A DNA stretch of 7,893 bases from an uncultured Nitrospira sp. (GCA_946479785.1 CAMLHQ010000117.1:1-7893); one strand, 5' to 3'. Positions 1 to 6,692 are shown, counted from the stretch's first letter. Program-made: numbers and translations. The notes: generated by a model not told the origin, from the letters alone.

Positions 1-326
1 GTACCTTCGTCGCCAAAAGGACGTCCACCATCGCCGTGCTCCCGATCGGATATGGGGACGGATATAACCGGCGACTTTCCAATAAGGGATTTGTTTTGAT
101 CGATGGCAAGCGAGCGCCGATCGTCGGCCTCGTCTGCATGGACATGACGATGGTGGATGTGACCGACATTGCATCGGTTCGGGTGGGAGACGGCGTCACC
201 CTCATCGGCAGAGAGAGTCAGGACGCCATCTGGGCCGATGACATCGCCGAATGGACCGGCACGATCCCGTACGAAATTCTCTGCGCCATCGGTCCGCGAA
301 TTCCCCGCGTTTATCAGAACCACTAA
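1..326 (+). CDS. alr: Alanine racemase, C-terminal part (5' end outside window)
   Basis: This is the last 107 codons of a PLP-dependent alanine racemase, which interconverts L- and D-alanine in the cytoplasm to supply D-alanine for peptidoglycan. The frame is open from base 3 and begins with TFVAKRTSTIAVLPIGYGDG, the conserved family segment that enters the C-terminal beta domain; the Y of IGYGDGY is a family landmark. Further on, GLVCMDMTMVDVT matches the conserved CMD motif whose Met and Asp contribute to the active site across the dimer interface. The protein ends with the usual AIGPRIPRVY tail; the residue before RIPR is Pro, where some homologues have Tyr or Ala. The catalytic lysine and PLP-barrel are outside the window. 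The gene converges on the FadL-type gene, with a structured repeat between them. The family assignment is secure. Confidence 0.95.
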   Translation, partial: TFVAKRTSTIAVLPIGYGDGYNRRLSNKGFVLIDGKRAPIVGLVCMDMTMVDVTDIASVRVGDGVTLIGRESQDAIWADDIAEWTGTIPYEILCAIGPRIPRVYQNH

Positions 327-367
327 ATCGAACCTGCAGACGTGCCCACCTCGTGGCAGATTGATTC

Positions 368-492
368 GCAGGATGTTCAAAAAGACCGTCAGCAAGGCCG
401 CAGCGAGCGAAGAGGCGAAGCGTACTTTGTTCCGTACGTTGAGCCTCTAAGCAATGCGAGAACGCCGCTGGCGGGCTTTTTCAACATCCTGC
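368..492 (+). repeat. Structured intergenic repeat, copy 1 (MITE/REP-like, possible bidirectional terminator)
   Basis: A 125-bp palindromic element lies between the convergent alr and FadL-type genes. Its ends, 368-393 and 467-492, form an inverted repeat matching at 23 of 26 positions (GCAGGATGTTCAAAAAG... against ...CTTTTTCAACATCCTGC). Inside is a second hairpin: 411-416 pairs with 443-448, then a tandem G-A mismatch (417-418 with 441-442), then 419-425 pairs with 434-440, closing an 8-nt loop. Blocks shared with the copy at 6693-6818 are AAGGCCGCAGC and GCGAGAACG. The GC-rich inner arm followed by TTTTT, present in both directions, could terminate both genes. No coding capacity is visible. 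Whether it is a non-autonomous mobile element, a REP-like sequence or an RNA cannot be decided from this window. Confidence 0.85.
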
Positions 493-498
493 TTGGGA

Positions 499-1935
499 TT
501 AATAGGCCACTTTGATGGACACTCCGCCCGTATGGAGCGCCGTCTTATAGAGACCGTTGACCGTCGGATTACGATTCCCCGTGATCGTCCGATCTTCGTA
601 CAGCGCAGCTTGATACGACAGATCCAGCCCGATCGACTTGGGTTTCAGCGAACCGACACCCAGGTCACCGCAAGCAATCAGCCCGAGGAACCTGCCCTGC
701 GCTTTACACACGAGTCCCAATCCGCCGCCGACAATATGCACGTCGGCCGAAGGCACACCCGGATCGAACGTGAGATCGGGCATTTGAGTCTGTTGATTGG
801 TATAGCCGGCTCGAAGCGCCACCTCCCAGGCAGGTAAGGACTCCAGCGCCAGCCACTTGTGTTCGGTTCCCACCATCACGGCGTAGGTGTTCCGCCAATT
901 CAGCGGTTGAGGGATGGTGCTTCCGTTCGCGAGCTGCACATCGAGATTCCGCACGGATTTCCAGCCGACGTGATCTACATCCACTTCCAGTTTCCATTCC
1001 CGCTCACGGGTGCGCACCGGCCAAATGGCAATGGCACCCGTAATGACTTGAGGCAACACAAACGTCGCCTCGGCATCCGATACCTTGGCGCCGTTTGCCA
1101 GAAAGGCTCCGCTCAGATGCAGCGTGGCCTGGCTGCGGTAGACAATGCCGATGTTGGCAAGCGGCTTGCCGTCCGCATTGCGCAGAGGGGTATAGAGCAG
1201 GCTGGCGTTGAATCCCGCGGCCGTGTCGCGCCCGAACAGCTCGACTTGTGTTCCCGCTGGGATACCGCCGCCACCAGGCCAGACGGATTTTCTTTCGATA
1301 TGGCCTTCGCCAAAAAGTCCTGAGAACGTATAAATATCCGCGCCCAGCCCGATCGACAGATCCTCGGTCAGTTTGTACGCGACCGTGGGCTTGATATCCA
1401 AAAGCGGTAAGGTGTTGAACGTCGTCGCCGTTCGAAACGGCCCGTCGTTCGGCCATCTCGTCAGCGAGCCGAACGGGACCGTCAGACCGATACCGGCGGT
1501 GAGATCTCCCAGCGCCGTGACGCCGAGATCTTTGAGGTTCGCCGTAATGTAGAGGTGCCCCGGCGGCGGCCACGCCACGCTCCCGTTTCGATCGCCTGTG
1601 GCTGTCACGCCCGTCGGGCTGGTGAAATTCGTGGTCCCGCCGGAGAGGAGTGCACCGGTCATGACCTCGACTCCATGCAGCTGCGTCATCCCGGCCGGAT
1701 TGTAATGGAGTGCTGACGGGTCGTCGGCCTGTGCGGAAAAGGCATTGCCCATTCCGGATGCGGCCGTTCCCTGCCCTTGAATACGCGGGACCTGTGCCGA
1801 GATTGGATCCGGACCAACGCCCCACCAACAGAAGGCCAGACCGGCAGCCAGCGCGATACGGATGAGACGATCGCGACGTCGCGCTCTGACGCGAGCCTCT
1901 CGTCTTTCATTGCTCGCAGTCGGATTACGTGTCAT
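499..1935 (-). CDS. FadL/OmpP1/TodX-family outer-membrane transport protein
   Basis: This encodes a 478-residue outer-membrane beta-barrel of the family that carries long-chain fatty acids and other hydrophobic molecules across the outer membrane. The N-terminus has an arginine-rich stretch, a hydrophobic core (about 25-41) and a likely signal peptidase site after ISA (about residue 47). The mature start then shows the family signature: GQGTAASGMGNAFSAQADDP followed by ALHYNPAGM (about 75-83). The body alternates short strands and polar loops, and the chain ends in tyrosine (VSIKVAY), as expected for barrel-assembly recognition. The length is typical. The ATG is preceded by AGAGG at 11 nt, a rather wide spacing, and no usable internal start lies before the signal core. 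It follows the histidine kinase gene by 41 bp, so co-transcription is plausible. The transported substrate cannot be read from sequence. Confidence 0.9.
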   Translation of the reverse strand: MTRNPTASNERREARVRARRRDRLIRIALAAGLAFCWWGVGPDPISAQVPRIQGQGTAASGMGNAFSAQADDPSALHYNPAGMTQLHGVEVMTGALLSGGTTNFTSPTGVTATGDRNGSVAWPPPGHLYITANLKDLGVTALGDLTAGIGLTVPFGSLTRWPNDGPFRTATTFNTLPLLDIKPTVAYKLTEDLSIGLGADIYTFSGLFGEGHIERKSVWPGGGGIPAGTQVELFGRDTAAGFNASLLYTPLRNADGKPLANIGIVYRSQATLHLSGAFLANGAKVSDAEATFVLPQVITGAIAIWPVRTREREWKLEVDVDHVGWKSVRNLDVQLANGSTIPQPLNWRNTYAVMVGTEHKWLALESLPAWEVALRAGYTNQQTQMPDLTFDPGVPSADVHIVGGGLGLVCKAQGRFLGLIACGDLGVGSLKPKSIGLDLSYQAALYEDRTITGNRNPTVNGLYKTALHTGGVSIKVAY

Positions 1936-1976
1936 ACGTCTATGAGCCTCTTCGTTTTTGTGGATTGATGTTCCGG

Positions 1977-4922
1977 CTATACCGTTCGAAAATAGGACTC
2001 CACAACCTGCTGGAGTTCCTCGACATCGAAGGGTTTCAACAGGTAGGCCTGCGCACCAAGACCAATGGCTCGGACAGCCGATTCCTTCGCCCCCGAAGCG
2101 GTGACCATAATAATCGGCAGCTGCTGGTTCTTCTGCCTGATCTGCTTCAGGACTTCCATTCCATCGAGAGACGGGAGGCCGATGTCGAGGATCAAACCGG
2201 AAAACCGGCCGGAATGAACCGCGTCCAGCGCTCGTAGCCCGTCGGTCTCCGTCTCGACCTGATAACCCCTCGCTCGGAGACGGTCTTCGAGCAATTGGCG
2301 GATATCCTTGTCATCGTCGACCACCAGGACGCACGGGATGCTTCCGAGCGCGGTCTGAACGCGGCTCTCCATAGACACTCGAACCGGCAGTGTAAAGTAC
2401 AACTCCGCTCCACCGCCGTCCGGACTGCGCGCCTCGATCGTTCCTCCGTGCAATTCAACGAGCGTCCGGACGATCGACAATCCCAGCCCCAAGCCTTTGA
2501 CCTGAGTCCTCGATTGTTTGACCCTGAAGAACGGATCGAAAATTTTGTCGAGAAATTCGGGCGGAATTCCGGGCCCCGAGTCGCGCACGGAGACTCCCGC
2601 GTGCCGGTGGTTGTCCTTCCGGACCGTCACGGTGATGCGCCCTTCTTCCGGCGTAAATTTTATCGCATTCTGCACGAGATTGATGATGATCTGAAACAAC
2701 CGGTCTCGATCCGCCCAGACCAGGAGCGAGGCGTCGGGATAGACGGCCTCGAGTTGCTGCCGTTTGACCTGCGCCAGCGGGCGAAGCTGCTCGATCACGT
2801 CCGCGACACAATGCCCCAGATCCAGTTCGGACGGGGTCAACTCCAACTTGCCTGTTTGAATCCTTGTCCGATCCAGCAGATCCTCGATCATCCGGATCAA
2901 TCGCTCGGAATTCTCCAACATCCGCGACATATACCGCTGCTGCTTCTCATTCACCGTGCCGGTCAACCCGTCGAGCATGTTCTGCAAATAGCCTTTGATC
3001 GATGTCATCGGCGTTTTCAACTCATGCGAGACATGCGAGAGAAATTGAGACCGCAAGCGATCCGCCTGTTCCAATTCCTTGGTGCGTTCCTGTACTTTGG
3101 CTTCCAAGCCGATGTTCAGCTCTTCGATCTGTTGATAAGCCGAGGCATTGTCAAGCGCGATGGCGACTTGATGGGCGAAGGTCGTCAGCAGCTCAAGATC
3201 GTCGGGGGTGAGGCTATGTTCCTGCATCCGGTCAACCATCATGCTGCCGAGAATACGGTCTTTCGTTTTCAGCGGCACGACGATCAGCGACTTCGTCCCC
3301 GTCAACATGGCCAGTTGTTGATTCACGGGATCCATCCGCGCCAGTACGGCCTGAACATCGCCGATGAGCAGCGGCTTTCCCTGTAAGATGACGGTCCCTT
3401 CGGGCGAATCCGAGTCGGTGACCTGGGTCTCTTTCGATCGGGCAAACGCTTGAATCTCCGGAGAGACCCCCACCACCCGCGCGTCCTTCGTCACACGGTT
3501 GACCGGATCGTAAAAAGAAATCATCGCGCGGTCGTAGTGGAGGTCCCGCGTGAGCGTTTCCAGCACCTTCTCCAGTAAGGCTTCCCGATCGAGCGTCGAG
3601 CTGAAGAGGAGTCCCGCTTGATGCAGCGCCGTGAGATGATTGACGGTGCGGCGCAGTTCGACTCTGGTCTGCTCCTGCTCCAGATAGGCTTCGCGCAACT
3701 CTTCATGGCGTGACTCCACGAAATTGATCTGTTCATGAATCAAGGCCTCGCGTCGCTGACTTTCTCTTCTCAACCGCCGATTGAGCCAGGTCCCGGCGAT
3801 GAGTACCGGAATCAATCCCGCCAGCAAGACTTCAGCCAAACTCATGGCGGGGTAGATCAGCCGCAACACCAGAGAGGTCAACGCCGCAGCGAGTCCGCCC
3901 CAGAGATAGCCTGCCACATCTCCCTTCATCCTATTCAGCGGCTGTTGAAGCTGGACATGTTTCAGACGGGCTGGCTGGGCAAGGACCGGCTCAACCGGCT
4001 GTGCCTCATCTGAAGGAGAACCGATCTTCGGCATCGGCGCCGAGGAGGGGAAGATCCTGTCGATCCGATTCGACAAGAGGGCTGGAGATGGTTCCTCTGA
4101 CGGAAAAACCATTTCGTCCGAAGACCGCGACACGGCATTCCACAATCGTCGTGTCCAGCCGGTCGAAGGCTCGGCATTCCAGGTGATGTCCCATTGACAC
4201 CAGTCGTCGTCATTGGCAATGCAGGAAGTTTCCACCAACGTGGCCGGCGGCAATCCATGGACCCGTACGGGAACGGCGGTCATGATGCCTTGAGCCGCCT
4301 GGCACATCACGTGGGTGCATCGCCGGCGGTAAGGACCGAACTGCCGGAGTGTACGGTCTGAAAACCGCATCGCGAGGGTGGCGGCCCCTCTCGTCACCCC
4401 GACAACCCGACATTCGATCGAGCCGGATGCGAATTTATTTCCGAAATAGGGGAACATGCCGTAGATCTGCGACAGGGAGAACGGCCTGGCCAGGACCTGC
4501 ATGATCGGCGACGCCTTCTCCATTCCTCCCTTGAAGACGAACTTCGCATCACTGGAAATCCGTTCGCAGAATTCATAGAGGTAGGCGGTAAATTCGTACG
4601 AATAGCTGTTCCAGGCATTTTTCAAAAAGGCCGGCGTCACGTGATACACGGGATCTTTGATCCGTTGGTTCAGCAGCGTACAGAGTTCATGCACCGCCTG
4701 CAGCCCGGCAGCCTCGCCATGCCGGCGCGCCATGGATGATTCCAGGTAGATGACGGTGGCCCTGATGCTCATCCCGGTCAGATCCCTGATCTTCTCGCCC
4801 TGTTCGTCGACGCCGAACGGACGGAACTCCATGAACTCGCGTTCCAGGATGGTCCGGTCTTTTGGAAGGAGTGAAATGTCAGAGAGGATAGGTCGAACGT
4901 CTTCGATCACACCGCTGGGCAT
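1977..4922 (-). CDS. Membrane-bound hybrid sensor histidine kinase (V4R-like sensor, GAF, HisKA, HATPase, REC)
   Basis: A 981-residue two-component kinase, numbered from the ATG at 4922. Residues about 45-250 form a soluble sensor domain ending in ETSC-7-C-WD (Cys234, Cys242), reminiscent of V4R/haem-NO-binding-like domains; that assignment is tentative. Two membrane segments (338-359, 362-380) with almost no loop form a hairpin, so sensor and kinase both face the cytoplasm. A coiled coil (about 385-430), a GAF domain (about 442-592) and a second helix lead to the kinase: H box SHVSHELKTP (phospho-acceptor His633), N box NLVQNAIKF (Asn748/Asn752), DSGPGIP, FDPFFRV and GLGLGLSIV. The C-terminal receiver has VDDDKD, phospho-acceptor Asp913 in LILDIGLP, Thr941 and Lys963. 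All catalytic residues are present. A TTG at 4961 would add 13 residues but lacks a ribosome binding site. No separate response regulator gene is adjacent; the ligand is unknown. Confidence 0.93.
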   Translation of the reverse strand: MPSGVIEDVRPILSDISLLPKDRTILEREFMEFRPFGVDEQGEKIRDLTGMSIRATVIYLESSMARRHGEAAGLQAVHELCTLLNQRIKDPVYHVTPAFLKNAWNSYSYEFTAYLYEFCERISSDAKFVFKGGMEKASPIMQVLARPFSLSQIYGMFPYFGNKFASGSIECRVVGVTRGAATLAMRFSDRTLRQFGPYRRRCTHVMCQAAQGIMTAVPVRVHGLPPATLVETSCIANDDDWCQWDITWNAEPSTGWTRRLWNAVSRSSDEMVFPSEEPSPALLSNRIDRIFPSSAPMPKIGSPSDEAQPVEPVLAQPARLKHVQLQQPLNRMKGDVAGYLWGGLAAALTSLVLRLIYPAMSLAEVLLAGLIPVLIAGTWLNRRLRRESQRREALIHEQINFVESRHEELREAYLEQEQTRVELRRTVNHLTALHQAGLLFSSTLDREALLEKVLETLTRDLHYDRAMISFYDPVNRVTKDARVVGVSPEIQAFARSKETQVTDSDSPEGTVILQGKPLLIGDVQAVLARMDPVNQQLAMLTGTKSLIVVPLKTKDRILGSMMVDRMQEHSLTPDDLELLTTFAHQVAIALDNASAYQQIEELNIGLEAKVQERTKELEQADRLRSQFLSHVSHELKTPMTSIKGYLQNMLDGLTGTVNEKQQRYMSRMLENSERLIRMIEDLLDRTRIQTGKLELTPSELDLGHCVADVIEQLRPLAQVKRQQLEAVYPDASLLVWADRDRLFQIIINLVQNAIKFTPEEGRITVTVRKDNHRHAGVSVRDSGPGIPPEFLDKIFDPFFRVKQSRTQVKGLGLGLSIVRTLVELHGGTIEARSPDGGGAELYFTLPVRVSMESRVQTALGSIPCVLVVDDDKDIRQLLEDRLRARGYQVETETDGLRALDAVHSGRFSGLILDIGLPSLDGMEVLKQIRQKNQQLPIIMVTASGAKESAVRAIGLGAQAYLLKPFDVEELQQVVESYFRTV

Positions 4923-4929
4923 CGGCGCA

Positions 4930-4934
4930 CTCCT
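4930..4934 (-). promoter_or_regulatory. Ribosome binding site fixing the kinase start
   Basis: Read on the minus strand, AGGAG lies 7 nt before the ATG at 4922. The upstream TTG at 4961 has only a GC-rich palindrome in front of it, so the ATG is the better start. Confidence 0.75.
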
Positions 4935-4964
4935 GGAGGAGATTTCTGCGAAAAGCGGCAATGA

Positions 4965-4981
4965 GCGCCGGAGCCCGGCGC
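4965..4981 (-). other. Short perfect GC hairpin between the thiamine-binding protein gene and the kinase gene
   Basis: GCGCCGG and CCGGCGC are fully complementary (7 bp) around a 3-nt loop. It begins 19 bases after the stop codon of the MTH1187-family gene in the minus-strand direction. No T-run follows on the minus strand, so it is not a standard intrinsic terminator; it might slow polymerase, protect a 3' end, or be chance in GC-rich DNA. Confidence 0.45.
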
Positions 4982-5000
4982 CGGCAACAATGGACCGGTG

Positions 5001-5309
5001 CTACTGCTTGACCGGTCGCTTCAACGTCTTTTCGATGCTGGCGACCTTTGTGACGAGCCGGCCCGCATGGCCCTTCCGGTAATCGATCTTCATGCTGCAG
5101 GATATGCGGTTGCAGTCCTTCTTCATCCGCTCATAGCATTTCCGGACCACCGCAAAGACCTCGTCCCACTCCCCTTCCAGAACCGTTCCCATCGGATTGA
5201 GGCGATAGTCAATGCCGCTCTTGTCGATGATGTCTAGCGAGCGGGCGACATATTTGCCGACGCTCTCGCCTTTTCCCAACGGAGACATGCTGAATTCCAG
5301 TAAGACCAT
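5001..5309 (-). CDS. MTH1187-family (UPF0045) thiamine-binding protein
   Basis: A 102-residue cytoplasmic protein of the MTH1187/YqgV family (DUF77), small ferredoxin-fold proteins; some characterised members bind thiamine or its pyrimidine part. It covers the full family length and shows the recognisable features in order: an N-terminal beta strand with SMSPLGKGESVGKYVA (about 7-22), YRLNPMGTVLEGEWDEVF (about 35-52), and ISCSMKIDYRKG (about 69-80) before a basic C-terminal helix. No signal peptide or membrane segment is seen. The ATG sits 7 bp after the stop of the siroheme synthase gene, with the purine-rich GGAAAGG of that gene's end as a likely ribosome binding site, so the two are almost certainly one transcript. 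The precise role, thiamine-related sensing or carrier, is inferred from family only. Confidence 0.88.
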   Translation of the reverse strand: MVLLEFSMSPLGKGESVGKYVARSLDIIDKSGIDYRLNPMGTVLEGEWDEVFAVVRKCYERMKKDCNRISCSMKIDYRKGHAGRLVTKVASIEKTLKRPVKQ

Positions 5310-5316
5310 GTTGTCG

Positions 5317-5970
5317 TCACGCCTTTCCTTTCACGCCCGGCGCCGCCGCCGCTCGCTCGTCCAGCCACACTTTGGGATACTGCACCTTGCCCAACAACCG
5401 GAATCCGTCCAACGCCTCCCGCAACATCGTGCGGCGTTTCTCGACGTCCGGCTCGTTGCTTTTGGCCTGCTCGCGCAAATGGCCCAGCCAGTCGACAAAC
5501 GCGGCAAACTCGCTGTCCAGGATGCGTTCCAAATCCTCTTTCATGAATCCCGAGAGCGCCGGCGCCATGCCGCTCGTGCTGATCGCCACGCGCACGTGGC
5601 CGGATGCGACGACCGCCGGCATATTGACCGTCGACGCCTCCGGATAGTCGACGGACCAGAGCAGAAACTTCCTCTCACGCGCCTTGGCAAACACCGATCG
5701 GGCAAATTCCTTGTCGCCACGGATCATGTTGAGCACAAGAATGGCGCCTTCCAAATCGGTATCGCGAAAATGCCGCCCCCGATGAATGACTTTGGCCGAA
5801 GCAGCCAATTGCTTGAGCTGCTCGTGCAACGTGGGCGCAATCACGGTGACTTTGGCGCCGGCATCCAACAACCGCTGTGTTTTTTCTGCGGCCTCTTCAT
5901 CTCCCCCGAGCACGAGGACCGGATACCCTTTGACGTCGATCGTAAGCGGAAAACCAGGATTCGCTGCCAT
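5317..5970 (-). CDS. Precorrin-2 dehydrogenase / siroheme synthase N-terminal domain protein (CysG-N/Met8 type)
   Basis: A 217-residue single-module enzyme, corresponding to the N-terminal half of CysG or to Met8/SirC. These NAD-dependent cytoplasmic enzymes oxidise precorrin-2 to sirohydrochlorin and in some cases insert iron to give sirohaem, the cofactor of sulfite and nitrite reductases. Seen here: PVLVLGGDEEAAEKTQRLL (about 17-35, the Rossmann nucleotide site), VTVIAP, a SVDYPEASTVNMPAVV block keeping the family's key aspartate (Asp108), and the STSGMAPALS motif (about 131-140). The usual NVVDDP is WSVDYP here. The uroporphyrinogen methyltransferase half of CysG is absent and must be encoded elsewhere. 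The start is set at the ATG at 5970, with GGAGG 7 nt upstream; the longer frame to 6033 would begin upstream of the predicted promoter. First gene of a pair with the MTH1187-family gene. Whether it also has chelatase activity cannot be told. Confidence 0.9.
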   Translation of the reverse strand: MAANPGFPLTIDVKGYPVLVLGGDEEAAEKTQRLLDAGAKVTVIAPTLHEQLKQLAASAKVIHRGRHFRDTDLEGAILVLNMIRGDKEFARSVFAKARERKFLLWSVDYPEASTVNMPAVVASGHVRVAISTSGMAPALSGFMKEDLERILDSEFAAFVDWLGHLREQAKSNEPDVEKRRTMLREALDGFRLLGKVQYPKVWLDERAAAAPGVKGKA

Positions 5971-5977
5971 GATCATT

Positions 5978-5982
5978 CCTCC
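5978..5982 (-). promoter_or_regulatory. Ribosome binding site fixing the siroheme synthase start
   Basis: On the minus strand GGAGG stands 7 nt before the ATG at 5970. The ATG at 5976 lies only 1 nt away and is too close to use the same site. Confidence 0.75.
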
Positions 5983-6000
5983 AATTCCAAAAGGAGGGCC

Positions 6001-6029
6001 ATCATACAACAGAGCCTTTTCAGGGTAAA
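6001..6029 (-). promoter_or_regulatory. Predicted sigma-70-type promoter for the siroheme/thiamine-binding pair
   Basis: Read on the minus strand, TTTACC (6024-6029, 4 of 6 matches to TTGACA) is followed by exactly 17 nt and then TATGAT (6001-6006, 5 of 6 matches to TATAAT). Transcription would begin near 5994, leaving a short leader of about 24 nt that contains the ribosome binding site. This excludes the upstream in-frame start at 6033. Confidence 0.6.
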
Positions 6030-6060
6030 CCATGCTCTCCCCTTTTCGACCTCACACCGG

Positions 6061-6066
6061 TATAAT
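6061..6066 (+). promoter_or_regulatory. Possible -10 element (TATAAT) for the CcmI-like gene
   Basis: A perfect TATAAT lies 41 nt before the ATG at 6107. No good -35 hexamer is found 16-18 nt upstream, nor an extended -10 TG, so an activator may be needed or the match may be chance. A start here supports the downstream ATG. Confidence 0.4.
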
Positions 6067-6094
6067 GCAACGCTTTTTACAACCATTTGTGCAA

Positions 6095-6099
6095 AAGGA
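6095..6099 (+). promoter_or_regulatory. Ribosome binding site fixing the CcmI-like gene start
   Basis: AAGGA is placed 7 nt before the ATG at 6107. The in-frame ATGs at 6032 and 6065 lie before or inside the predicted -10 element and have no comparable site. Confidence 0.65.
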
Positions 6100-6106
6100 C
6101 CCGGTA

Positions 6107-6562
6107 ATGGCCGGATATAAGTTCGGAGCGCTTGGCATGGCCGGAGGCATTATCGGCCTCGCCGCGATCGCCGCCTGGCTTGGACTCGCTCATACCTGCG
6201 ACCCCCAGGGAGGCGAAGCCGTGATCGCCGGACACGTCGTCATCGCGCCAGCGCTGGCCGATCAGGTCCGTCCAACAGATGTCTTGTTCGTCATCGTCAG
6301 AAGGCCGGGAGGCACGCCGAGACCGGTTGCCGCAAAACGAATTGAGAATCCGAAATTCCCCGTTCCGTTCGAAATCACCAATGCCGACGTGATGGTGCAA
6401 GGATCAGAACTGCGGGGCATGGTCGATGTGATTGCGAGACTGGATCGTGACGGGCAAGCCGGTCCGGCTCAGCCGGGCGACATCGAAGGACGCTATGCGA
6501 AAAATCCGACGCTCCCAGGCGGGCGGGATTTTGAAATTATCTTAGATTCAGTGAAACAGTGA
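6107..6562 (+). CDS. Membrane-anchored protein resembling the CcmI C-terminal (cytochrome c biogenesis) domain
   Basis: A 151-residue protein numbered from the ATG at 6107. Residues about 7-29 form one hydrophobic segment, acting as signal anchor or signal peptide; the following AHTC is not a convincing lipobox. The rest (about 38-150) resembles the C-terminal periplasmic domain of CcmI/CycH: AGHVVIAPALADQV, then PTDVLFVIVRRPGG, VAAKRIENPKFPVPFEI, and a late PGDIEGRY. In CcmI that domain is C-terminal to a TPR module that binds apocytochrome c for haem ligation. Here the TPR region is missing, so this is a stand-alone domain that probably faces the periplasm. A role in cytochrome c maturation or as a redox-enzyme accessory is inference; no ccm genes are adjacent. 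It is divergent from the siroheme gene. The frame extends upstream to 6032, but promoter and ribosome binding site favour 6107. Confidence 0.75.
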   Translation: MAGYKFGALGMAGGIIGLAAIAAWLGLAHTCDPQGGEAVIAGHVVIAPALADQVRPTDVLFVIVRRPGGTPRPVAAKRIENPKFPVPFEITNADVMVQGSELRGMVDVIARLDRDGQAGPAQPGDIEGRYAKNPTLPGGRDFEIILDSVKQ

Positions 6563-6626
6563 ACGGAGATTTTGAAGTCAACATTGAGACTGTACAAACA
6601 CGCGCAACTAGGTGAACCATCATTAG

Positions 6627-6673
6627 GGATGTTCAAAAAGTCCGCCCGTAAGGCCGCAACGAGCGAAGATGCG
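6627..6673 (+). repeat. Decayed 5' half-copy of the structured repeat
   Basis: GGATGTTCAAAAAG, then AAGGCCGCAACGAGCGAAGA, match the left half of the copy at 368-492 (from 371) nearly base for base, with scattered substitutions. The similarity stops near 6673; the internal hairpin's return strand and the right inverted terminus are absent. It stands 20 bp before an intact copy, in the same orientation. Confidence 0.75.
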
Positions 6674-6692
6674 CGTCAGTGTGATGGGTAGG

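Noticed and set aside
411..448. Kink-turn in the repeat's inner hairpin
   Set aside because: The tandem G-A pair is present, but there is no 3-nt bulge beside it; the internal loop is symmetrical 2x2.
169..837. Small plus-strand open frames across the end of alr, the repeat and the FadL-type gene
   Set aside because: They overlap real genes or the palindromic repeat and have no family features.
1004..1828. Minus-strand open frame of 274 codons in another frame of the FadL-type gene
   Set aside because: The overlapping frame has a clear signal peptide, FadL signature and terminal aromatic residue; this one is a low-complexity Arg/Gly shadow.
2295..3386. Long plus-strand open frame (363 codons)
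   Set aside because: It is antisense to the kinase core, whose domains are unmistakable; its composition is rich in Arg, Gln, His and Pro without any recognisable motif, as expected of a shadow frame in GC-rich DNA.
4923..4961. 13-residue N-terminal extension of the kinase from a TTG
   Set aside because: Rare start with no ribosome binding site; the ATG at 4922 has AGGAG at 7 nt.
5212..6120. Plus-strand open frame of 302 codons
   Set aside because: It runs antisense through the siroheme synthase gene and its promoter; no motif and no plausible ribosome binding site.
6194..6199. Possible lipoprotein cysteine in the CcmI-like protein (AHTC)
   Set aside because: His and Thr before Cys do not fit the lipobox, which wants a small residue at -1 and Leu/Val/Ile at -3; a plain signal anchor is more likely.
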